Of a stretch of 64,000 bases of DNA, positions 37,028 to 45,614 are shown piece after piece; the stretch's first letter is position 1; the number at the start of each line of letters is the position of its first letter. The notes under the pieces are model-generated. The model saw only the letters and a list, made by a program, of their open reading frames with translations. It did not search any database and was not told the origin of the DNA. The DNA comes from Euonymus europaeus. Its lineage: Eukaryota; Streptophyta; Magnoliopsida; Celastrales; Celastraceae. Made by a program: the position numbers and the translations under genes. The stretch is taken from assembly GCA_963580455.1 (NCBI GenBank), contig OY756964.1, positions 24,402,001-24,466,000 on the forward strand. Direction: 5' to 3'.

Positions 37028-40000
37028 CTAAGCTTGGTTCTTGTTTTTGCTTGTTGATTCTTGGGTTGCTATCAACTTTTGGGTGTATTTGGAACTCAAT
37101 GATGCACCTGCATTTGTAGAAGATGTTGTTGGCACCCTCCCACTGTAATAAGGACGAAGCCAAGTTGACTCCATTTGAACATGAGGTGCATTTGCGATGG
37201 AACTCACAGTAGGCATCCCAGCTGTTAGAACTGCTCTTTTTACAGCCAACTTCTGGACAGGAACCTTACCACTATCAGCACCTTCACCTAGTCCTCTACC
37301 ACAACCAGCAACCCTACTAGCACCAGCTCCCTCAGTTGGTCCTCTACCACGACCACCTCTCCTACCTTTAGCAGAACCACGGCCTCCTCCAACACCCCTA
37401 CCTGCATAAGAACTACGAACACCTCCAATACCTTTACCTGCAGAAGAACCACGGCCTCCTCCACCTCTCATACCTGCAGCAGAACAACTTCCACCTCCAA
37501 CACCCCTATCACCCGCTACATTTCTGTCTATAGTATTTTCAGTTTCAGTTTGCTGTCAATTACATTACATATAGTACATTATTTCTCTTTTGGCAGAAGT
37601 GGTCTTAAATAGCATATTCATCAAGCATTTAATCATACCTGTGACATTGGTGGTTTCTTGCAACCCCTTTTGTTATGGCCTTCAGCTCCACAGTTGGTGC
37701 ACTTGATCTTTGGGTACCTCCGTCTCAATCTCGAGGTGGTCTTTGGTTCATCATGTTCCCTTCTCCGCTTCATTTTTGGTCTCCCAGCAGCTACAACCTG
37801 AACTGGTGGAGGGATGATCTTGTCACAGCCAGTTGATAACCACAGATTTTCACCGTTCGTTGGTCGGACATTGTGCTCGTAAACCCGCAAGTACGTTTCT
37901 CTAGTGTAAGCTTCATCAACAAAGTCAGCAGGACTTTTGTGGAGCCACCCTATTGCTGCCACTGCATGAGTGCATGGTATCCCAGATAGGTCCCATTCCC
38001 TGCAGCTGCAACTACGATCATTTACATTGACAATGTACTGCTCCGGCCTCTTGCTTACCTGTCAATATCCACAATAGTAGTTTTAGAATAACATAAATGA
38101 ATGAATTACATTGTACATGAAGTATGAAAAATAATAAATAACCTGAAAAATAGAATGGCCACTGTCACCACTCCATTTTGCAGTCCAAAGCCTACTCTTC
38201 TCATATGTCTTCTCCAACCTGTCACGAACTTCTTTAACTAGTCTTCCTTGTTTTCTTTGCTCTTTAATCCTGTTCCTAACGTGCCTGTCCATAGCCTCTG
38301 CCCTCAACCACTCAAGCATTGTTATTATAGGTTTGTCTCTCACACTTAGAATCTTGGCATTGAAGCTCTCAGACATGTTGTTTACTATGCTATCATTCTT
38401 GCTGAATGTACAAAAAGCTGCCCTAGTCCACAGAACTGGTGGGATTTCATCTAAGTATTTCCATGCTACCTCTTCAATGTCCTTCACTTTCTGCATTTGT
38501 GCCATGAACTCTTGCATGGTGGTGGCCTTTGCACAGTTATACACCAGCCTTCTGAATTGAGCACCTGGCCATTTTTTGCTGAAGTTTGCGTAGATATGTC
38601 TCACGCAAAAACGATGTTCGATCCCTTGCTGCCATTCAATAGACAACTGCTCCATGGCTTGTATTAAACCCTTCTGTCTATCAGATATGAAGCACCACCT
38701 CCTAACATCAAAACCACCAATATCCAGTAACAATTTGTTTAGGAACCACCCCCATGAATCCCCATTTTCCCTCTCAACCACTGCCCATGCTATAGGAAAT
38801 ATCCCACCCCTACCATCTTGAGAAACAGCAGTTAAGAGCTGGCCACCATATGCAGTTTTCAGAAAACATCCATCTAAACCAATTAATGGTCTACAACCTG
38901 CAAGAAAACCACTACGCAGAGATGCTAAGCAAATGTACACCCTCTTGAATACAGCAGGATCATCGGGCCTATCTCTATCCACAAGAAGGTTACAAGTGCT
39001 CCCAGGGTTGGTCCTCAGCACCTCAGCCATATAACTCCTTAATTGTCCATACTGCTCTTTATGTTTGCCATCAATTATCTCAAGAGCTTTTTTCTTGGAT
39101 CTGTAGGCATGTGTTCTTGAAATTTCCAAAGAGAGCTTCTCCTTCACATGGGTCACCAAATTTTCAGCACTTATCCTTGGATTACACCTTATGGTGTCCA
39201 CCAATTTGGCAGCAAGCCATGTACTGTTTGCTTGCTTGTTATGAAGCTTCCTAGTGCACTCATGCTCCTTCACATAGGTTTTCAACTGAAATGTTTCCTC
39301 TCCAGTTAGTTTAGAACACCACATAGTCCACGGACAACCAATTTCACACTTCACTTGACAACGATACTTCTCATTTCTCACAAATTCAATTTGGTACCCA
39401 CCCTCAATTGCATAGCTCCTTACCGCATCCTTAAACTCTTTCATGGTTGGAAATTCCATTCCCAGACAGAAAACAAACTCCTTTTCACCTATCCTATGAT
39501 TGTATTGTGGATTTCCACCTCCTAACTTCATAACTTCCTCATCACTATCAGATTCAAACAATAAAATGTCTTCATTCTCAGATAACTGATAATCCTCATC
39601 ATCATCATCATCGTCATCATCATCATTTTCTCCTAATTGATCATTACCTACCCTTGATCCAATGCCTCTACCCTCACTTTCTGCCACTGCTCTTGCTCCT
39701 TTTGCCCTCCCATTACGCGAACCACCAACATTAAAATTATCCCCACCAGTGACAACCTCATCATCTACCCTTGATCCACCCTCACCCCTTCCTAAAACCT
39801 CATCATTTGGTACCCTAGAACCCTGACCAGTAAGAACCTCAGTAGCAGCAGCACCCAAAACATCATCATCTACTAATTCACCCTCACCCCTGTCTAGATG
39901 GTCATCATTTAATACCCTATCAGTCTGACCAGTTAGAAGCTCACCTTGATTGGCTTCGAGGTTGGACATGAAGCTATCCAAAATTTCATCCTCCTCCTCA

Positions 40001-40086
40001 TCAAGACGAATTACACCAGTATTCACCACTGCCCTCTTCAGTTTGTTACGAGATCTAGTGATTGGTCTCCTTGCCACAGCCTTCAT
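37028..40086 (-). CDS. MULE transposase (MuDR type) with SWIM and CCHC zinc fingers
   Basis: Three exons on the minus strand join in frame: 40086-38143, 38058-37639 and 37552-37028, giving 962 residues. Order of parts: a disordered acidic N-terminus with an internal repeat (about residues 51-116) and a poly-Asp run; a MuDR DNA-binding domain (about 204-290, with conserved Cys/His); the MULE DDE nuclease with Asp405 (LIGLDGCFLK), Asp469 (CFISDRQKG) and Glu573 (MSESFN); a SWIM finger (CSCREW...GIPCTH); a CCHC knuckle (CTNCGAEGHNKRGC); and a Gly/Arg-rich tail. The transposase recognises the element's terminal repeats and cuts and joins DNA. No stop or frameshift interrupts it, so activity is plausible. 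The RGG-like tail is unusual in length and is discussed in the findings. Confidence 0.95.
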
Positions 40087-40617
40087 TAAGCACGAACAAC
40101 CTAATCATATCACAAATGGAACCAATATTATAAACCCCCATCGAATTTCACCACTAATCAAACAAAGAAAAAGTTAGGGTTTTGGGTTCTGACACAATGC
40201 ATTCACTGATGAAATCAAAAGCAAAGAGGACCAAACCAGTGTCAACAGATGCAAAATATGACAATAGAAGAAGGGAAACGAAAATGCAAAATGTACAAGT
40301 GATATGAAAAGAGACAAATGCATCCAACGCCTCTAACCCGAACACATTCAATAACTACTATGTTCAAACGAAAATGAATGACTTACCAGGTCTGACTCAG
40401 TATTTCGCAGAAGAATGCTTCGACACTTCGTGATAGTTGAAGTAGGGTGGGAGAACGAATGAAGAAGTTGAGAGGGAAGTTGGGAGGTTTTGATTCTTCT
40501 AGGGTTTCATTTGAGCGCGCAAATGGTGACTAGATCGTGTGGGGAAGGGTTAAACGGAGTTTTTTTGCCAGCATTGTAACGGCGTCAAGCCACATCAGTA
40601 GCGGGTAACGGTGCAAC

Positions 40618-40757
40618 TGCCCAAAATGCAAAAATCTGCCCGAGTTACTTTGTTGACACAAATTTAAAATTTAGATTACCAAAATGCAATTTTTTGACTC
40701 TCAGTGACCAAGTTGTAACATAGTCAATCTTTAGGTTACCAAAAGTAACATTAACCC
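40618..40757. repeat. Right terminal inverted repeat of MULE-1
   Basis: Reverse complement of the left terminal repeat, ending ...ACATTAACCC. It lies upstream of the transposase start, so it probably carries or borders its promoter. Confidence 0.93.
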
Positions 40758-40767
40758 GTTCATCTAA
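40758..40767. repeat. Right 10-bp target site duplication of MULE-1
   Basis: GTTCATCTAA, identical to 36539-36548. Confidence 0.95.
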
Positions 40768-41379
40768 TATTAAGTCAGGCTAACGCACATCCGTATCATT
40801 TTTTTGGACTTAACAGTAAATCTGAACATGTTGAGACATACGGATTCATTTATCACTTCTACCAAAACAGGAGCCGAAGCGGTTGGAATGTTCCATTTAT
40901 AGGTTTGCATAAAAGCGTGAATTGGGCTAAAAGCTGGACTGGGCTCAAACATGATTGCTATAATGACGACGGGAAAATTATGACCCAGTGGACTGGGCTA
41001 GGCTCTTGGGGAACTTGTTAAGGAGTCTATCATTCATTGCGTTCCCGGACTCTTGCGAAAGGAGAACCTAGGGTTTTCAGTTTTCTCAAGGTTGGGGAAA
41101 AAGCTTTGGAGAGTGCCGTCTAGTAAGGCAAGTGTGGTCCCGATCCATTCGTTTGATCGAGGAGGGTGGAGTTTCATACGGAAAGTCTCTGTGTAATCAA
41201 TGGAGATTTCGTCTAGCTCTTGTAAAGAACTATTTATCTACTACGACAAATATGGAAGATATAAATCAGGGGATGACGAAGGTACTGACTCAATGTAGTA
41301 ATGGATTGTATTACTGGGAAGGATTCTTTAAGGAAAACGATGAATTCAATCTGGAGACTGTCTGAAAATCTGTTCTTTA

Positions 41380-41779
41380 GGGCTTGCTTGGATTGGAGGT
41401 TTGGAGAATTAAGTATGGAGGGTTAAGTGGAGTAGTAATTATGTACCTTACTTGGATTTGGATGAGGAGGAGTTAGGAGGGTATAGTAGGGGATAATTTA
41501 TCCCCTACACTACCCTCATTAAGTGATAATTGTAACCTCTCAATTTGAGGGGTTAGGAGGGTAAAGTAGAGGATCATAAGTCATTTTTAATTTTTAATTT
41601 TTTAATCTACCTTACTCTACTTTATATCCAAGCAAAGTTAATAATTTATATTTTAATTAACTCTTAGTCTATCCAATCAAGGTAGAGTTTCATTTGATTA
41701 CTCTACTCTACTCTACCCTACTTAATTCTCCTTTACATTACTCTACTTACCCCTCTTTTTTTTTTATTCAAGCAAGCCC
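41380..41779. mobile_element. Tourist-like MITE, copy A
   Basis: A 400-bp non-coding element begins GGGCTTGCTTGGATT and ends with its near-inverse (ATTCAAGCAAGCCC). It is flanked by TTA on both sides (41377-41379 and 41780-41782), the target duplication of PIF/Harbinger elements. Inside are GGAGGGTA(T/A)AGTAG words and a short palindrome GGGGATAATTTATCCCC. Confidence 0.85.
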
Positions 41780-41782
41780 TTA

Positions 41783-42128
41783 GGCCATTCTTTGATTGAG
41801 GAGGTAGGAGTTAAGTGGAATTAAGTGGGGGGAGAGTCCAGGGAGAGGAGTTAAGTGAAGGGTTGTAGGTTGTTTGAATTTATAAGAGTGTCAATAGAAA
41901 GAAAAATGTATAATCTTGTTTGAATTGAGGAGTTTGAAGATGGGGTAAATAACTATATCCCTCACTAATCCCTCAAAATTGAAAAATTTAGACAATTAGG
42001 TGTTTTGGAGTTACGGAATGGGGAAAGCACCCCTCTCAAACTCTACCCTCAATTCTTACTCTTCAATCCAAAGCGAGGGTAAATTTTTCCCCTCTCACTT
42101 CACACCTTCCTTCAATTTAAGCACAGCC
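41783..42128. mobile_element. Tourist-like MITE, copy B, abutting copy A
   Basis: A 346-bp element starts GGCCATTCTTTGATTGAGG and ends (reverse complement) GGCTGTGCTTAAATTGAAGG. It has TTA on both sides (41780-41782 shared with copy A, and 42129-42131). Its GAGGAG/AGTTAAGTGG-rich interior resembles copy A but the terminal repeats are more diverged. Confidence 0.7.
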
Positions 42129-42304
42129 TTACGAATATTGGAAACAATAGGTTCATTATTACTTTTAAAATGCTAGGGACAAGCAACGGGTTCTTAAGGG
42201 GAGGCCTTGGCCTTTTGGCAGAAATATTATAGTTGTAAAGGAAGTAAAAGGAAATTGACCCAATAATTTCAGGGTCACGTTCAACTAGACCAAGCAACCT
42301 GAAT

Positions 42305-42535
42305 ACATAGAGGTATCAGTTATTAGTTATTCAATTCAATTCATATGGATATATATAGGGTCCATACTACTTTATTTCTCCTAAAATTAGCAAGAGAGTT
42401 AGCCAAACTCACCAAGCCTTAAAAATGTTTTATTGAGTGCTGGAAGTGGACCTACACTTATAAAGTACTTTTATAATCTCAAATTTTTGGACGTGGGATA
42501 AGAAATACTCGTGAACGTTCCTCTTTTTTTTGGTA
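42305..42535 (+). repeat. Copy 2 of the dispersed LTR-like repeat
   Basis: This segment resembles 36225-36425 (CATATGGATATATA...ACTTTATTTC...ACTTATAAAGTACTTTTATAATCTCA...TGGGATAAG). It separates two parts of the DUF4283 reading frame, which shows it was inserted there. The ends are approximate. Confidence 0.5.
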
Positions 42536-43075
42536 GTTAAGTACACCACCTTCCACTTCTGTCTATGACTGCTAGAGTTGGGGAGCACATTGGATCAGCA
42601 TTGGGGGAGTTTATTGAAGTAGATGCTGACAGTGAAGGTTTGGGAGATTTTGAAGATATCAGAGAAACAGTATACAATTGGTTTTCAGTATGAAAACCTG
42701 CCATGATTTTGTTTTAAGTACTGCAGATGTATTGTCCATCAATATGGTGCTTGTTTGCGACTTGACAAAGCAATCAATGAGGAGCAGTATGGGGCTTGGT
42801 TGAGGGCGAGACCTATGTTTAGGAAAGACTTAAATCGTAGTCGTTCAGGTCTTGCTCCAGAAGCAGGGCAGCATGGTGAAACTGTGGGAAAAAACGAAGT
42901 AGCAGAATTCCCTCCTCAACCATTGCTTATCTCGGAACCAGAAGAAGATCAAAAAACTATTCAGTTACCATATGGGGAGGAAGAAGAGCAGCCCTACCCA
43001 GTAGTACAGCAATGCTTTGCTTACTTAAAAATAGTAGTAGCAACGCAGGGGGTGGTGAGACAAAAAAAATGGTGA

Positions 43076-43714
43076 AGATGGGGTTGTGGCAACAGGAACA
43101 GAGGGGGTGCACGATGCTGTAAGTTTTGGAATGCCTCAACTTTTCATTTTTTGCTGCTTTTTTATTGTAAGTAGTACTCATACCTGTTTTTTTGAGCGAG
43201 CATTATTCATCATACCTTGCTGTAGGATGCTTGGCAAGATATGTTCTCATCTATTCCATGGTATTTGTATGGATAAATGGTTTGAATCTAACTAAAAACT
43301 CCTGGCTCATGATTTGCTTAACCTTCGCCTTTCTCTATGATTTTGAACTTAGCATGGCTTTACTTAGGTGATGGGACCTACTTTGCTCTGAACAGTTGGT
43401 CCCTGGCCTTCTGAATCATGGTGTTGTGTCTAGAATGGGCTGAACCCTAGTTTGATACTGGAGTTTGGGTTTTAGGGTGTCTGTGATTGCTGGCATTTTA
43501 CATGCAATTCACTTGCTCTAAGTGCCATCATAAATGAAAGATTGTTTGGATTGAGAGGAATGCATATTAATTAGGTTTAAGAACCTTTCCACTCTGTTAT
43601 TATTCCCTATTATTACAGGAAATTCTGAAGGTAACAAACAGGCAAAGCACCATAACTGCCTTCAATCCTTACGAAGCTCCTACCAATTTAACTGCCTACA
43701 TAAGCCATCTTCAG
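43076..43714. other. Intergenic region
   Basis: No gene is seen between the dead LINE-type ORF and the lipid-transfer gene. The last 100 bases are the expected 3' UTR of the minus-strand gene. Confidence 0.45.
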
Positions 43715-44402
43715 TCAGATGAATGCCCATGCAACAGAAGCCAACATCACCAAGATATCAAGTCTCCCCACTAACTTCATTTTGGCCCCTTCATTGCTCT
43801 TTGAATCTGTTTGTGAACTGGATCCAGAGGAAGAAGGCATTGATGATGTAACAGAAGAGGCAGAAGTGGGCGGCGAATTTGCCGTTGAAGACGTGCTAGA
43901 ATCTGAACCTGAAGCATCTTTGAAGATCTTCGCGTCCGGGGAGCCCGGTGAGAGGTTCAATAGAGCTGGAAAAATATATCACCAAACAAGAATTAACATG
44001 TTAGTATGATAAAGAGAAGAAAAAAAAATTACAGTTGCAGAGAATTTGAATGGTGAAATTACTTGGACAATTGGAGACACTGGCATCAATTTTGCAAATA
44101 GAAGGCAATTGGAGGGCCAAAGTGGTGTTGACAGGGAGACCCATTGAAGGGTCAGTGCTCTCTTTAATGAGCACACATAGGCACTTGGGCTTGTTGGTCT
44201 TCACTTTTTGTGTTTCCTGGCAACACTCTGGGGTTGGCTTACTGGCAGTGCCACTAACAAAAGGAATGCATGATGCAAGGTTTGCAAGCTGATCAGCACA
44301 TTCCTTCTCATCATCTTCAAATGTTGCGATTGATGCCACGGTCAATGAAGCCAACACCATTGCCACTATGTATGACACTGCCATCTTTTTGCTTCCTCTC
44401 AT
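43715..44402 (-). CDS. GPI-anchored non-specific lipid-transfer protein (LTPG/YLS3-like)
   Basis: Two exons on the minus strand, 44402-44063 and 43965-43715, join in phase 1 and give 196 residues. Seen: a signal peptide (MAVSYIVAMVLASLTVASIA after a short basic start); the eight-cysteine lipid-transfer motif (Cys in ECAD, ASC, ECC, CLC, SIC and NC); the conserved KTNKPKCLCVLIKESTDPS and NTTLALQLPSIC; then a Ser-rich linker; and a hydrophobic C-terminus (LDILVMLASVAWAFI) that should be exchanged for a GPI anchor. Such proteins sit on the outer face of the plasma membrane and bind lipids, with roles in cuticle lipid export. The frame continues upstream in the leader without family resemblance, so the start MRGSKK at 44402 was chosen. 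MAVSYI, six codons later, is possible. Confidence 0.9.
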
Positions 44403-44483
44403 TTTGGCTGTGATGATTCTCTCTTTTGAGTTCTTTTGATGACCTTTTTTTTCTTTGCTTGGCTTTGTTAGAGACAGAGTGGC

Positions 44484-44493
44484 TATATATATA
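44484..44493 (-). promoter_or_regulatory. Probable TATA box of the LTPG gene
   Basis: TATATATATA on the minus strand, about 80 bases upstream of the start codon, followed by a short leader with TCTCTC. Confidence 0.5.
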
Positions 44494-45614
44494 ATAGAAG
44501 AGAGAATCAACCTAAAATTGAATGCAATGTGGATGAGGAATGGTGTTGTAAATAAATTCAAGCTAAAATTTAATTTGCTTATATACCTGGACTGCCTTGA
44601 AAATTGGTATTGCGTATTCCAAGGCTATGTTACAATAAATTGATCTTTGCTACTCCCAAAAACATTCCCATTTAAGTCTTCTAGTTGCTACCAACCTTTT
44701 AGAGAAATTTGAATTTCCATCTTTTACCCTAAAGCCTCTCTAATTTATGTTCATAATCACAAATTTTGACTCCATTTTCAAATTCAAAATCATGATCCTC
44801 ACCCACATTAAGGAGTTAGGGATACCCACATTAGGGATATATAGCATTTTCATTAACTTCCAGACATAATTACTAAAATGTCCAAATCATCTGCTGGGCT
44901 AGTGTGGCCCAATCAACTGCATATATGGCCCAATTTGTTTGCTACAAGTCTGGTAGATTTTAACTTTATCTCTATTGGGCTAAGGAAGCATGTAAGAGGA
45001 TGTCTATTGAGTTCATTCGATGTGATTTTAAAGTACCAATTGCATTGGAAAGAAAATCAACTTTCACACAGAAGGGGAAAATCACAAGAAAGTAGAAAAT
45101 GAAAAAGGCTCTATGATTCTCTTTTCCTTCGACTAGTTTGCATGAATATTCTTATGCCACAAAAAAATATCTTGATCATCAAACACAGGTTGGATGATAT
45201 ACTAGTTTGCCATGAATATTCTTATTTGCCACAGGTTTGCGATATAAATAGAAGTGAGATCAATATGTGATTTTAATGAGGTAACAAATTTTTATTGTTG
45301 GAATTACTCACTCTCTCCCTATTTTATTCTCTCTTTAAATTCCTTGAATCAATTGCAAATTAGGGTTGGCAAGTGCATTCTACATTAATGTTAGAACTTC
45401 ATATCCACAGCTTGCTCTTCAATGAATAATCAGGAGTTGCCTCCATAGCCAGCAACTGAACTTAAAAATGAATCACTTGTAAAAGTGATTTTAAGTAAGT
45501 TAGCCTGTGTAAAGGATGGAGAAACAATTAGAGGTAATCAGTTGCTTGCAAGGGAAAATTAATATGAGGCAAATAAGAAATCCTCTTTTTATGATGATGC
45601 CCGCCCTTCCTCAG
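44494..45614. other. Intergenic region upstream of LTPG
   Basis: It holds the LTPG promoter and the 3' end of the VIL1-like gene. The words ACTAGTTTGC(C)ATGAATATTCTTAT recur at about 45134 and 45202, a short direct duplication about 70 bases apart. No gene is seen. Confidence 0.45.

Larger units (their letters stand above)
36549..40757 (-). mobile_element. Complete Mutator-like element (MULE-1)
   Basis: The 4,209-bp element is bounded by inverted repeats of about 140 bp (36549-36690 and 40618-40757) starting GGGTTAATGT(C/T)ACTTTTGG. It is flanked by a perfect 10-bp target duplication. It carries one gene, on the minus strand, for a full transposase with intact catalytic residues and splice sites. 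All parts of an autonomous MuDR-type element are present. The perfect target duplication indicates that the insertion is not very old. Confidence 0.95.
41132..43075 (+). pseudogene. Dead DUF4283/zinc-knuckle ORF of LINE type, interrupted by insertions
   Basis: Pieces of one ORF can be read on the plus strand with stops and frame changes. At 42150-42290 there is a DUF4283-like stretch (KQRVLKGRPWPFGRNIIVVK). At 42564-42660 it continues as ARVGEHIGSALGEFIEVDAD. At 42720-42850 come a broken zinc knuckle and NEEQYGAWLRARPMFRK. This order is typical of ORF1-like proteins beside plant LINE retrotransposons. The upstream frame at 41132-41365 may be its 5' end but is not recognisable alone. The ORF is cut by MITEs (41380-42128) and by another repeat (about 42305-42535). 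No reverse transcriptase follows. Confidence 0.65.

Noticed and set aside
42755..43075. Independent 106-residue gene
   Set aside because: The frame contains the GAWLRARP motif that follows the zinc knuckle in LINE-type ORFs and continues the broken ORF upstream. It is not a separate gene.
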